From positions 62,001 to 126,000 of the forward strand of contig JAFGSW010000058.1 of NCBI GenBank assembly GCA_016934415.1: a stretch of DNA of 64,000 bases, read 5' to 3'. Both the position numbers and the translations under genes were made by a program. Under the pieces are notes generated by a model. The model ran no database searches. It was not told the origin of the DNA and saw nothing but the letters and a program-made list of their open reading frames with translations. Below are positions 1 through 9,280 of the stretch, one piece after another. Positions within the stretch are counted from its first letter, which is position 1. Every line of letters begins with the position of its first letter. Source of the stretch: Spirochaetales bacterium (GTDB lineage: Bacteria; Spirochaetota; Spirochaetia; SZUA-6; RPPD01).

Positions 1-3000
1 GCTCGGGCGAGCGGCTGTTCATCTATTTGTGTTACCTGCTCATCCTTCTCTCCTTCGGCACCGGGGCGAACATCCTCTCCCGGGCGCGTTACGATTTCGA
101 TTGGTACATCGCGCGCATTTTTCCGATCGTCGGGTTCGTCATCCTCCTCCTGGAGTTCTTCTGGGAGTACGTTCGCATGTATTGGGGCGAGCAGGAGAAG
201 AGCCTCAAGCTCGCGGAAAGCGCGGCGGAGAGAAGGCGGGCGGAGGACTCCTTGCGCGTTCTCAATGCCGAGCTCGTGCGGGCGAACGACGACCTGCGGG
301 AAAGCGAGACGCGCTTCAAGTCGCTCGCCGAAAACGCGCCGGACGTCATCGTCCGGCTCGACCGGGACCGGCGGTTTCTGTACGCCAACCCCCGGGCGGG
401 ACGCGTTTTTAGTCTTCCCCCCGAGGCGATGGCCGGCAAGACGACCGGTGAGCTGGGTCTGAGCCCGGACGCGGGGCGCGAGTGGGATCGAATGCTCGAC
501 CGCGCGCTCGCGAAGCAGGGCCTCGATGCGACCGAATACGACATGCCCACCGCGGCCGGGACGCTGACCTTCAGCGTCCGGGCCGTTCCGGAATTCGCCT
601 CGGGCGAGCTTGCGTCGTACCTGTGCATCGCCCGCGACGTCACCGAGGAGAGGAAGAACCGGCGTGAACTCCTCGACACCAGGAATTATCTCAACAGCCT
701 CCTCGATTACGCCAACGCCCCGATCATCGTCTGGAACCCCGATTTTTTCATCACGCTCTTCAACCGCGCCGCGGAGCACATGACCGGCTATTCCGCCGCC
801 GAGGTCGTCGGCGGCGACTTAAGCGTCCTTTTCCCGCCCGACAGCCGGCAAGACTCGTTGGATAAAATCAAGGGAACCCTGCTCGGGGAGCAATGGGAAG
901 TCGTGGAAATCCCTCTCCGGCGCAGGGACGGGGAGATTCGGTTCGTCCTCTGGAATTCGGCGAACATTTACGCCGAGGACGGGGAAACGCTCCGGGCCAC
1001 CATCGCCCAGGGCCAGGACGTCACCGAACGCCTGCGGGCGGAGCGCTCACTCAAGGAAAGCGAGGCGCGTTACCGCACCCTGTTCAACGGCATGACGGAG
1101 GGATTCGGCCTCCACGAGATCGTGTGCGACGAGCAGGGCGCGCCCGTCGATTACCGGTTCCTCGACGTCAACCCGGCGTTCGAACGGCTCACCGGACTCG
1201 CCTGCGAAGACGTCCTGGGGAAACTCAAGAGCGAGGTGCCGCAACTCCGGGACGAAGACCCGAAGTGGGTCGAGATCTACGGCAGAGTGGCCCTCACCGG
1301 CGAGCCGGTCCACTTCGCAAAATATTCCCCGGCCCTTAACCAGCATTTCGAGGTGTTTGCCTTCCAGCCGGCGCCGTTCCGCTTCGCGGTCGTCATGCTC
1401 AACGTCACCGACCGGAAACGCAAGGAAGAGGACCTGCTGCGGCTCAACCGCATCCTGCAAGCCATGAGCGATTCCAACCACGCCATCCTGCGCGCGAACG
1501 ACGAGGACTCCTTCCTACGGGAAGTCTGCAGGATCGTGGTCGAGGACTGCGGATACGCCATGGTCTGGATCGGCATGGCCGAGGAGGACGAGGCCAAGAC
1601 CGTCCGGCCCGTGGCGTCCGCCGGGTTCGAGGAGGGATACGTCGAGTCCCTGAACATCACCTGGGCGGACACGGAGCGCGGCCGCGGGCCCACCGGCACG
1701 ACTATACGCACAGACAAGCCGAGCGCCTGCCGGAACATGCTCACCGACCCGGCCTTCGCCCCCTGGCGGGAAGAGGCGGTGAAGCGGGGATACGCCTCCT
1801 CGCTCTCCCTGCCCCTGCGCGGCGGCGGCCGCGTGTTCGGGACGATCTCGATTTATTCCCGCGAGCCCGGCTCCTTCGCCGAGGACGAAACCGAGCTTCT
1901 GGGCGGGCTGGCGGACGACCTGTCGTTCGGCATCATGGCCCTCCGATCGCGCCTGGCCCGGGACCGGGCGGAGGAGGCGGTGGCGGAGAGCGAGCGGCGG
2001 TTCCAGACCATCGTCAAGCACTCTTCCGTGGCGTTTTTCCTGCAGGATACGGAGCTGCGTTACCGTTGGCTTTACAACCCCAAGCAGGCGACGGCGGACG
2101 AGTCCGTCACGGGGAAGACCGATTTCGACCTCTACGCCGAGTCGGACGCGCGTCTCCTCACCGAGAGCAAGCGCCGCGTGCTCCAAACCGGCGAGAGCGG
2201 CCGCCTCGATTTCCGGGTCGCGGACGGCGACGGCGAGCGGGTGCAGGAGATCGTCCTCGAACCCTACCGGGATGCGGGCGGAACCGTGCGCGGCGTGTAC
2301 GGACTCGCGCTCGACGTGACGGACCAGAAGCGCGCCGAGGAGGTGCTCAAGCAGGACCGGGAGACGTTCGAACGGCTGGTGGAGCAGCGGACGCGCGAGC
2401 TCGTGGACGCGCGCCGCGAGCTCGAACAGAGCAAGCGGCTCTCCGACATCGGCACCCTGGCCGCCACCGTGGCGCACGAGCTCAGGAACCCCCTGGCCGC
2501 CATCAACATCGCCTCGTACAACATCGCGCGGAAGGCGGACACCCCGCTCATCGAATCTCACCTCGCCACCATCCGCAAGAAGGTGACCGAGAGCGACCAG
2601 ATCATCAACAACCTGCTTTTTTACTCACGGATCAAATTTCCCCGCTTCGAGACGACGGAGGTGGAGGCGCTCCTCGCCGAGTGCCTCTCCCTCACCGTCG
2701 GGCGGTACGGGCCGTCGGTGACGGTCAAACAGTCGTTCGACGGCCTGCGCGGCGCGGCCGTCAGCGCCGACCCCCTGCAGCTCAGGGAGGTTTTCTCAAA
2801 CATTCTCAACAATGCCTACGACGCGATCGCGGAAAAGAACGAGGAAGGGACGATCGAGATCCGGGGCGCCCGGGGGGAAGGGCTGGTGAAAATTTCGGTG
2901 AGCGACAACGGCTCGGGCATATCGAAGGACCACCTGGAGAGGCTCTTCGAGCCGTTCTTCACCACCAAGGCCAAGGGCACCGGACTCGGCCTGGCGGTCT

Positions 3001-3116
3001 GCCGCCAGATCGTGAACCTGCACGGCGGCTCAATCCGGCTTGCAAGCGAGGAGGGCGAGGGGACGACGGTGGAGGTGCGCCTGCCCGTGCTGCACGGTTC
3101 GGTCGAATCGCCGTGA
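1..3116 (+). CDS. Multi-PAS/GAF sensor histidine kinase, 5' end outside window
   Basis: The frame is open to the left edge, so the true start lies upstream and the TTG at 27 is not it. The visible N-terminus is two hydrophobic segments ending a membrane sensor domain. Then follow three PAS domains (about residues 90-210, 218-335 and 345-465 counted from base 27), a GAF domain (about 475-640), a fourth PAS (655-770), a coiled coil, a HisKA dimerisation helix with the phospho-accepting His in AHELRNPLAAI (near 815), and a HATPase domain with an N box (NILNNAYDAI), a G1 motif DNGSGIS and GTGLGLAV. The family autophosphorylates on His and passes the phosphate to a response regulator; none is visible nearby. 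The ligand is unknown. It ends at TGA 3114-3116 and converges with the next gene. Confidence 0.93.
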   Translation, partial: SGERLFIYLCYLLILLSFGTGANILSRARYDFDWYIARIFPIVGFVILLLEFFWEYVRMYWGEQEKSLKLAESAAERRRAEDSLRVLNAELVRANDDLRESETRFKSLAENAPDVIVRLDRDRRFLYANPRAGRVFSLPPEAMAGKTTGELGLSPDAGREWDRMLDRALAKQGLDATEYDMPTAAGTLTFSVRAVPEFASGELASYLCIARDVTEERKNRRELLDTRNYLNSLLDYANAPIIVWNPDFFITLFNRAAEHMTGYSAAEVVGGDLSVLFPPDSRQDSLDKIKGTLLGEQWEVVEIPLRRRDGEIRFVLWNSANIYAEDGETLRATIAQGQDVTERLRAERSLKESEARYRTLFNGMTEGFGLHEIVCDEQGAPVDYRFLDVNPAFERLTGLACEDVLGKLKSEVPQLRDEDPKWVEIYGRVALTGEPVHFAKYSPALNQHFEVFAFQPAPFRFAVVMLNVTDRKRKEEDLLRLNRILQAMSDSNHAILRANDEDSFLREVCRIVVEDCGYAMVWIGMAEEDEAKTVRPVASAGFEEGYVESLNITWADTERGRGPTGTTIRTDKPSACRNMLTDPAFAPWREEAVKRGYASSLSLPLRGGGRVFGTISIYSREPGSFAEDETELLGGLADDLSFGIMALRSRLARDRAEEAVAESERRFQTIVKHSSVAFFLQDTELRYRWLYNPKQATADESVTGKTDFDLYAESDARLLTESKRRVLQTGESGRLDFRVADGDGERVQEIVLEPYRDAGGTVRGVYGLALDVTDQKRAEEVLKQDRETFERLVEQRTRELVDARRELEQSKRLSDIGTLAATVAHELRNPLAAINIASYNIARKADTPLIESHLATIRKKVTESDQIINNLLFYSRIKFPRFETTEVEALLAECLSLTVGRYGPSVTVKQSFDGLRGAAVSADPLQLREVFSNILNNAYDAIAEKNEEGTIEIRGARGEGLVKISVSDNGSGISKDHLERLFEPFFTTKAKGTGLGLAVCRQIVNLHGGSIRLASEEGEGTTVEVRLPVLHGSVESP

Positions 3117-3223
3117 AGCCCATCGCGCGAAGGATTAATGAAATCTGTAAGGAAGCCGGGAAGAAAGGAAACCGGGAAAAAGATAAACGAGGAAAAGAAA
3201 ATGCGGAAAGGCGCGAAATACAC

Positions 3224-3250
3224 ATCATCCTCCGACAGGCTCAGGATGAT
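3224..3250. repeat. Short inverted repeat of the CTGAGCCTGTCG type
   Basis: ATCATCCT (3224-3231) and AGGATGAT (3243-3250) are perfect inverted arms around a loop containing the core GAGCCTGTCG in reverse complement. Related hairpins follow alaS (56081-56107) and the lipoprotein gene (61220-61248). It lies in the convergent gap and may also act in 3'-end formation, although no T-run is evident. Confidence 0.7.
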
Positions 3251-3318
3251 TGCTTTTATTTTGAAATCGGCATCACCAGCTTGATTATACTCCGAAAGAA
3301 ACCATTCCCCCAGTCCGA

Positions 3319-5079
3319 TCACCGGCGCAGGGACGCCCCGATTTTGCCCCCGAACCGGAGAAGCGCGAAGAGGAGGAAGAAGACGTGGAGGACGGCGATG
3401 ACGGCGATCCCGAGAACCTGGCCTAGGGCGTAGTAGAGGAACACCGCGCCCATCCGGTAGAGCCAGAGCATGACCTCCATGATCGCGAGCATGACGAGCG
3501 GAATCACGAGCACCCATACATAGGCGCCTTTGGATACCGACGAATGGTACCGCGCGCGCTGGGTGAGACCGATGCAGAAGCAGAGGAGCGTGAGGATGAG
3601 GAGGAAGAAGGGCCGGACGACGTGGAGGACGATCTCCCGGACGATCAGGTCGTCCATCCGGGCGTAGCCCGCGAAGAAGGGCGGATTCTTGAGCGGCCGG
3701 ACGAACGAGAGAAGCTCGCCCAGTCCGCGGCTCTCCATGTCGGTTCGGGACAGGGTGAACGTATGGAGATCGGCCGGGGCGACGTTGAGCTTGATGCCAT
3801 TGTCCGGGTCCCAGGCGGGGCGGCCCGAGAGGACGCGCACGACCGTTCGCTTGGCCGGATCGGTCTTATCGAGACCGGTCAGGTTGATGGAGGAGCCGAT
3901 CCGCTTGCCGAGCGGCGCGAGGTAATGGTAGAGGAGACGGCTCCCCCCCGCCGCCGGTCCGAATCCCGCCACCTCGATGTTTTTATAATACGTTTTGTCT
4001 CCGGCGGCCACCATTTCCCCGATGGATACGATCTCCCGTCCGCCGCCCGCGAGCGGGTTCCAAAAAACGACGGTCTCATCCGCCAGGCCCCGGAAGGAGA
4101 GCGCGAGCTCGGCGTCGTCCGTGAAAAACGACACGCCGGGGAGGAGGTCCCCGGCCTCGCGGAAGTATTCGGCGACGTTGGCGTCGAACGGGAAGCGCCG
4201 GCGCATATCGGCCAGAAGGTAATAGGCGCGGACGAGGTCGCGTCCCGAGCCTTGCCTGCCCGCCTCCAGGGCGGCGGCGGCCTCCTTCTTGCGGGCGTAC
4301 AGGACGCGCGCGATTTCGGTCTGCAGGGCGGCGTTCGGTCCTGAGATCTGGTCGGCCGCGATCCCGGCGATGCGCAGCGCCTCCTTGTTGGACTGCTGCA
4401 CCGCGAGCACCGCCTGGGCCCAGGCCAGGGCGTCGGGAAAGTTCCGTTTTTGAAGGGCGGTTTGGGCGCGCGCCAGCGCGGCCGTCTCGTCGAAATCCTC
4501 CCGCGGGTCGGCGCCGGTGGTCCGGGCCAGGTATTCGTCGTATTGGGCGTCGGTCAGTTGCGAGAGGAGGGCCGATTTCAGGGAGAGCTTGTTCTGGTTG
4601 CGGCCGTCGGAGAGGAGGGAGATGCGCACATACTCCAGGGCCGACACCGGATCACCGGCCCGCGCCTTGTCCCGCGCGGCCTCGTAGAGCGCGTCCGAGA
4701 ACAGGCCGAGTGAACGCGTTTCGCGCATCTGACGCTTGACCGTCGGAAGGAAACCCTCGTTGCAGGCGACGTACAGGGCGGTGAGGACGATGAGGGAGAC
4801 CACGACCGATGAGAGGTAGCGGAACAGGGTCTTGCGCTCGAAAAAGGACGGCGCGCCGAGAAAGAGCGAATAGGCGAGGAGCGCTCCCGCGCACTGGAGG
4901 GCGAAAAAGGAGTCGGTGAAGAGGACGAAGGCGCGTTCCCAAATGTACGTCCAGCGCCCCTGCTCGAGCACGTACATCGTTTTGGACGTGGTGAGGTACG
5001 AGAAGGCGACGAAAACGAAAAAACCGAGAATCAGCGTCATGAGAATGATCGAGGCCGGGGTGGCGACCGGATTACGCAC
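3319..5079 (-). CDS. Membrane protein with TPR-like periplasmic region, function unknown
   Basis: This is a 586-residue protein with a GTG start at 5077-5079 that overlaps the end of the gene upstream by 8 bp. Two N-terminal membrane segments (about 10-30 and 58-75) and another near 85-105 are followed by a long soluble region. About residues 130-300 of it read as degenerate alpha-helical TPR-like pairs. An Ala/Gly-rich beta-type segment follows, and three or four hydrophobic helices end the protein (about 490-580). I do not recognise the family. The overlap with the 5072-6127 gene implies translational coupling and joint function, perhaps as an inner-membrane complex. Nothing indicates an enzyme. 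Confidence 0.75.
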   Translation of the reverse strand: MRNPVATPASIILMTLILGFFVFVAFSYLTTSKTMYVLEQGRWTYIWERAFVLFTDSFFALQCAGALLAYSLFLGAPSFFERKTLFRYLSSVVVSLIVLTALYVACNEGFLPTVKRQMRETRSLGLFSDALYEAARDKARAGDPVSALEYVRISLLSDGRNQNKLSLKSALLSQLTDAQYDEYLARTTGADPREDFDETAALARAQTALQKRNFPDALAWAQAVLAVQQSNKEALRIAGIAADQISGPNAALQTEIARVLYARKKEAAAALEAGRQGSGRDLVRAYYLLADMRRRFPFDANVAEYFREAGDLLPGVSFFTDDAELALSFRGLADETVVFWNPLAGGGREIVSIGEMVAAGDKTYYKNIEVAGFGPAAGGSRLLYHYLAPLGKRIGSSINLTGLDKTDPAKRTVVRVLSGRPAWDPDNGIKLNVAPADLHTFTLSRTDMESRGLGELLSFVRPLKNPPFFAGYARMDDLIVREIVLHVVRPFFLLILTLLCFCIGLTQRARYHSSVSKGAYVWVLVIPLVMLAIMEVMLWLYRMGAVFLYYALGQVLGIAVIAVLHVFFLLFALLRFGGKIGASLRR

Positions 5080-6127
5080 GCGGTTCCTCCCGCGGCTTTT
5101 GCGGCAGGAAGACGAAATCGAAGAGGAAGAATACCGCCGAGACGAAGGCGAGCACGCCGTTCGGGACGACGGTCAGCCAGAAGGATTCGCCGAGGACGCC
5201 GGCTAGGGGGCTCCCCTTCGGGACAATGGAGGTCCAGAACGACTCGCCGAAGATTTTTTTCGCCTCGACCAGGAACTGGGTGACGAGGAAATTGTAAAAA
5301 GCGAGGACCAGGGCGAGGACGAGGAGCGTCAAAAAGACATTGGCCAGGGGCCAGCGGGTGGCGTGCAAAAAGATCGACGAGGAGAGGACCAGGAGCGTGA
5401 AGACGAGGCAGACGAGCACGGCGGCGCCGGATTGTTCGCCCGCCAGGGCGATGTACCGCTCGTTGAGCGCCTGGAAAAAACCAAGCAGCGATTGCGAGGT
5501 CGGGTCGGGGGCGAACGGCGCGCTTTCGGCGGCCAGCGGCTCGAGGACCCGGCCGCCGCCGGGCAGCGCCAGCCGCGCCGTCCTGGCTTCTCCTCCATCC
5601 GCGGCCGCCGTTGAGACCGCGGCCCGGTCGAAAAATTCGATGCGCGGCGCGGGCCTGCTTGAGTCGACGATAAATCCATTGACGAGCGACGCGCCCTCCC
5701 GTCGGTCGAAGTACAGGAATGCGTCCTTGAGCGGGATGAGGCGCCGCGGAAAGTCGAGGTCGCGCGGGCTTACGACGCCCTCGCTCCGCGCCTCGGCGAC
5801 GACGGCGTCGAGCGGCGCGGCCGCGAGCCGCGGCCCCAGGAACAGCGCCATGAAGGCGAGCCCCCCGAGGACGAGGTAGGTGAGGAAGACCAGGCCGGGC
5901 TTCCGACGCGCGCGCGCCAGGGCGAAGAAGAGCGAGAGGAGCACCGCGGGGAGGAACACCTGCCGCAGGGCGACGGGGAGCACCGCGACGAGCATGCCGG
6001 GGGTGAGGACCGGAAACATGAAGAGCCGCGACCCGACGAGGTACACGGCGAAGGCGAGCGTGCAGAACGCCGCCACGACGACGAGGACCAGACAGAAAAT
6101 GATCACGGGAACCAGCGTGTCTTTCAC
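5072..6127 (-). CDS. Polytopic membrane protein, partner of the downstream gene
   Basis: A 351-residue protein read from a GTG at 6125-6127. The open frame extends 54 codons further up, but that part is polar, low-complexity and unlike the rest. From the GTG the protein begins with a membrane helix (residues 5-28). Further helices lie at about 45-65 and 75-95, a soluble domain spans about 100-225, and three helices end the protein. No enzymatic motif is visible. It overlaps the next gene by 8 bp. There is no Shine-Dalgarno sequence; TTGTAC, an 18-base spacer and TACACT lie just upstream, with TACACT at 6137-6142 ending 9 bases before the GTG, so the transcript may be nearly leaderless. Confidence 0.7.
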   Translation of the reverse strand: MKDTLVPVIIFCLVLVVVAAFCTLAFAVYLVGSRLFMFPVLTPGMLVAVLPVALRQVFLPAVLLSLFFALARARRKPGLVFLTYLVLGGLAFMALFLGPRLAAAPLDAVVAEARSEGVVSPRDLDFPRRLIPLKDAFLYFDRREGASLVNGFIVDSSRPAPRIEFFDRAAVSTAAADGGEARTARLALPGGGRVLEPLAAESAPFAPDPTSQSLLGFFQALNERYIALAGEQSGAAVLVCLVFTLLVLSSSIFLHATRWPLANVFLTLLVLALVLAFYNFLVTQFLVEAKKIFGESFWTSIVPKGSPLAGVLGESFWLTVVPNGVLAFVSAVFFLFDFVFLPQKPREEPRA

Positions 6128-6345
6128 GTCCGGTCGCAGTGTATCACGCGAGGCGGGGCGTGTACAATCGTCAACTGCCCGCTTTATCCCGTTTCCTGAC
6201 GTAGCCCCGGTATTCCTTGATAGTCCTCGGCTTTTCCTCGGCGCAGAGCCCGCCGATGGCGATAAAAACGGCCGATTGAGTCCTGACAATTTTGGGTCGG
6301 CGTCCGATATGGCCGGACTCGGCAGGACCTTTCAAGGCGGCGCAT

Positions 6346-6560
6346 ATGAATAACGAAACGGTTTACGCCAATGAAGGAATTGTCGCGTTGGACGAGGTTT
6401 TCGCGGGGAGTCTGGCGGTTTCCAGCGGCCGGACCGTGTCGTTCGATTCGGTCGCACGCGTCGGCCGCCGCGGTGCCCCCCGGGCTCATCGCGCTTCGCG
6501 CAGACAACCTGGAGAAATACGCCTTGTCCCGCCCGGCATAAAATGGATCGCACTCGGCAA
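6346..6560 (+). pseudogene. phnM: Decayed 5' fragment of phnM (alkylphosphonate pathway diphosphatase)
   Basis: The reading frame from ATG 6346 encodes an N-terminus of the amidohydrolase PhnM type (NETVYANEGIVALDEVFAGS, then LAVSSGR). After a shift of frame near 6465-6480 the next conserved block appears as PPGLIALRADNLEKYALSRP, the counterpart of the PhnM metal-site region that normally contains an H-x-D-N motif; here the His codon reads as Arg. A further single-base shift restores IKW. Homology is lost after about 6560. The family hydrolyses ribose 1-methylphosphonate 5-triphosphate in C-P lyase pathways. No other phn gene is visible, so this is a relic of a lost operon. The assignment rests on my recall of the family and should be aligned. 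Confidence 0.55.
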
Positions 6561-6731
6561 GCGGCTTTTGAAAGTCGCATCCTTCGCCGGGACAGCCCGT
6601 AAAACAGCCTTGCCAACCATAAATCGCATGCTCCGCCCCACGAAGGGTCTACGGCATTGTTGTGGAGCGGCGCGATGAGGCTTTTTCCCCGATTACATTC
6701 GCCCTGTTTCATATTCACAAGTCCCCGCCTC
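6561..6731. other. Non-coding stretch between the phnM relic and the long operon
   Basis: Open frames run through this stretch on both strands, but none has a convincing start, ribosome-binding site or recognisable family. I see no clear terminator hairpin for the operon that ends at 6732. Confidence 0.5.
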
Positions 6732-7961
6732 TCATCGCTTCGTTCGCAGCTGTTCGATGATCTCCGTCCGGATCGTTTGCGCGGCGGGCAGGAGGGCCGC
6801 GATCAGGGGCACCGCGATTCCGATGCACGAGGCGATCAAGACGTTCTCGCCGGAAATCATGATTTGGACGGCGACTGCCGAGGTGATTCCGGGGGGCGGC
6901 GTCATCGGAATTCCGCCTAGAAGCTTAATTATGCCGGCGCCCGCCAGGGAAAGGGATACGCCGGCGATCGTGCCGCCAAGCCCGATTGCCAGTCCTTCAT
7001 ACACGAATTGAAGCAGGATGTGTCTCCGACTCGCGCCGAAACTCCGCAAGGTCCCCACTTCTCCGGTCCTCTCAAAAACGCTCATGATCATCGTGTTCAG
7101 GGTGGAAAAAAACGCGACCACGATCACGATGAAAAGAATGACGCGGAAATACCCGCCGTAAAACTGGACCACCTGACCGTAATACCCGGCGTGCTCGTCC
7201 CAGGAGCTCACCGCCGCGTCCCAGCCGCCTTCCGATAACGCCGCCTGCAGGCGGGACTTGGCTTCCGCGGTTGTTCCCGTATCCTTGAGAAGAACGATGA
7301 GTTCCTGGATTCCCCGGGTGTCGGCCAGCAGTTGAGCGGTTTCCAAATCAATCCGAACGATCCGGGAATCGAAATCCTTCGAATAACTGCCGATGATTCC
7401 CTTAACGCGGATGGGGACTGCGTTCTGCATCCCGCCCGCCGCGACCGTACTCAGGTAACAGGTCGAGTCCACCACAACGCCCAGTTTCTCGGCGAGCTCG
7501 AAGCCGATCTCCGCCTGTCCCCGATCGCGGGATAAAAGGTCCTTGCCGAGTTTCCTGGTGAAAAAAGTGTTTACCTGATTCTCCCGTTCCGGGATTACGC
7601 CTCGGACCATCACCAACCCGGAAGGGCCTTTTCCCGTTTCGAGTACGGCGAAATAGTCCAAATGGGGAGAGACCGCCTCCACGCCGGGGAGTCCGTCGAC
7701 CAGTTTCATCATGCGCTCCCAGTCCGGGAGCATGAATTCGAAGGGAGCGTGCTCCTTCCTGGTCCAATAGCCTTTCACGGTGATCTGGATGTGCGCGTAT
7801 TGGCTCCTGATGAGGGATTCGCGCAATCCCCAGTAGTTGTACTCGTAGTATCCGCCCGTGATGAGAATCGCGAAAATCCCCGCCACGATGCCCGCCATGG
7901 TCAGAACGCTTCTGCGGGAATTTCTGAACACGTTGCGGATGGCCAGCGTCACTGTCTTCAT
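6732..7961 (-). CDS. MacB/LolC-type ABC transporter permease (second of the operon)
   Basis: A 409-residue permease: one N-terminal helix (about 17-40) after an amphipathic start typical of the class (AIRNVFRNSRRS), a large periplasmic domain (about 45-270), then three C-terminal helices of the FtsX fold (about 275-400). The segment VFERTGEVGTLRSFGASRRHILLQF is the cytoplasmic coupling region of MacB/LolC permeases. These proteins work by mechanotransmission on periplasmic substrates rather than channel transport. It is the last gene of the operon and has no ATPase of its own; the single ATPase at 11210-11911 probably serves both this protein and the permease at 10041, perhaps as a heterodimer like LolC/LolE. 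Confidence 0.88.
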   Translation of the reverse strand: MKTVTLAIRNVFRNSRRSVLTMAGIVAGIFAILITGGYYEYNYWGLRESLIRSQYAHIQITVKGYWTRKEHAPFEFMLPDWERMMKLVDGLPGVEAVSPHLDYFAVLETGKGPSGLVMVRGVIPERENQVNTFFTRKLGKDLLSRDRGQAEIGFELAEKLGVVVDSTCYLSTVAAGGMQNAVPIRVKGIIGSYSKDFDSRIVRIDLETAQLLADTRGIQELIVLLKDTGTTAEAKSRLQAALSEGGWDAAVSSWDEHAGYYGQVVQFYGGYFRVILFIVIVVAFFSTLNTMIMSVFERTGEVGTLRSFGASRRHILLQFVYEGLAIGLGGTIAGVSLSLAGAGIIKLLGGIPMTPPPGITSAVAVQIMISGENVLIASCIGIAVPLIAALLPAAQTIRTEIIEQLRTKR

Positions 7962-7996
7962 CGATACATCGCGCTCCCTTCTTCCATCGGGCGGTC

Positions 7997-9280
7997 CTAG
8001 GGGATGATATCCGACCAGAATCTCACGCAGAGGTCGATTTCTATTTTATGGCCGTACGGATAGGCTCGGTTGCCGATCGGCCCTTCTCCGAAAACGAACG
8101 GCGCATCCCAGTAACAGTGCAATTCAAGGTTGAACGGAAGGGTCAATATCAAGGTTGTCCGCACGTACAAGCCGTTTGGTATGCCGTAGATCAGGCTTAC
8201 CGACCAGTCGAGCAAGTCGAACAATGCCTGGTTGGGCTTCACGTGAATCCCGACATTGAACGGGTCCATGTACCCGTACCTGAGGGATGAAGCGGTCTGG
8301 CCGTAGATCCCGGCCCGGATGTCGGGGGGAAAGGACGAGGTCGAATCGAGCGCGGAAGACAAGGCCTGCCAATCGGCTGAGTCGTAGGAGTCCCCTCGGT
8401 ATCCCGCCTCCAGGTAAACGGAGACGTCTATGAAGGAGGGGCTGTAAAGGAGACCGAGGGTGGCGCGGATTCCGTTCTTGCCGGTTACATCCACGGCATA
8501 GTCGGCCGTATCCAAGACCGGGATCCAGCGTTTGTTGGTCCAGGAGCCTTCCCCGTATAGAAAAAAATCCCGGGTGACGGAAAGGTTGAACCAGACGCCG
8601 CCCGTCGCGTCATCGTCCCAGGCGAAAAAAAGCCCCGCGTCGAAGGAATCGAACAAGAGCTGGAATTGCGTGTAATAGATCGAATTACCGGGCAGAATCG
8701 CCCGGTCGTCGCCGGCGAATGATTCCGGGGTCCAATCGCACCGCGGGGCCCAGACGAATTTCAAAGCGAGGTGCTCCAGGGTCAGGGCGGCCCAGGCCAT
8801 CGTCTTTTCCAGGTCGTGGAAGATCCAGCCGAAGTAGTTGGCGGATTTCATGAGTTTTGCGGGACCCGGCTCCCAGAGAAGCTTTCCCGCCCCCGCGGAC
8901 AGCAAGGCGTCGCCGCTCGTCCAGCCCAGTTCCCACGATTTGATCGTGAATTTCGCTTGCCCCGGAAAACCATACGGGTTGAGATCGGGCGAATGGACGT
9001 CCGTGTCATCGGTCCAATACAACCACCGGGCCTGGGTTTCCGTCTGGATGTGGAATCCGAGCGGCAAGTTGTAGAGGAACGAGAATCCCTGGAGGAGATT
9101 CCCGTTCGCCGCCTTCTGGTCGAGGACGTTTTGAGGATTGATGAGGGAATAGTCGTTGAGCGCCCGGAAATAGGTTTCGTGTCCCAAGGAGAATCCCACT
9201 TTGCCCCCGATGTTATCCTCCGCATTGAGCAGGCACGGGAGGAATAACAACGACGGCAGGAGTCGGAGTATTCGCGTCAT
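7997..9280 (-). CDS. Putative outer-membrane beta-barrel protein
   Basis: A 427-residue protein with a clear signal peptide (MTRILRLLPSLLFLPCLLNA). The rest alternates aromatic and polar residues in the manner of a beta barrel, with many Trp and Tyr, paired short strands such as YAVDVTGKNGIRATLGLLYS and GYRGDSYDSADW, and a C-terminal strand ending in VRFWSDIIP. The start overlaps the stop of the LolA-like gene as ATGA, so the two are translationally coupled. Between a LolA-like carrier and a LolC-like permease, it is a likely outer-membrane receptor or exit barrel of the exported product. No named family recognised. Confidence 0.7.
   Translation of the reverse strand: MTRILRLLPSLLFLPCLLNAEDNIGGKVGFSLGHETYFRALNDYSLINPQNVLDQKAANGNLLQGFSFLYNLPLGFHIQTETQARWLYWTDDTDVHSPDLNPYGFPGQAKFTIKSWELGWTSGDALLSAGAGKLLWEPGPAKLMKSANYFGWIFHDLEKTMAWAALTLEHLALKFVWAPRCDWTPESFAGDDRAILPGNSIYYTQFQLLFDSFDAGLFFAWDDDATGGVWFNLSVTRDFFLYGEGSWTNKRWIPVLDTADYAVDVTGKNGIRATLGLLYSPSFIDVSVYLEAGYRGDSYDSADWQALSSALDSTSSFPPDIRAGIYGQTASSLRYGYMDPFNVGIHVKPNQALFDLLDWSVSLIYGIPNGLYVRTTLILTLPFNLELHCYWDAPFVFGEGPIGNRAYPYGHKIEIDLCVRFWSDIIP

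Noticed and set aside
6292-6718. Two 128-codon frames on opposite strands as genes
   Set aside because: Neither has a ribosome-binding site or a consistent family. The plus frame is explained in part by the phnM relic.
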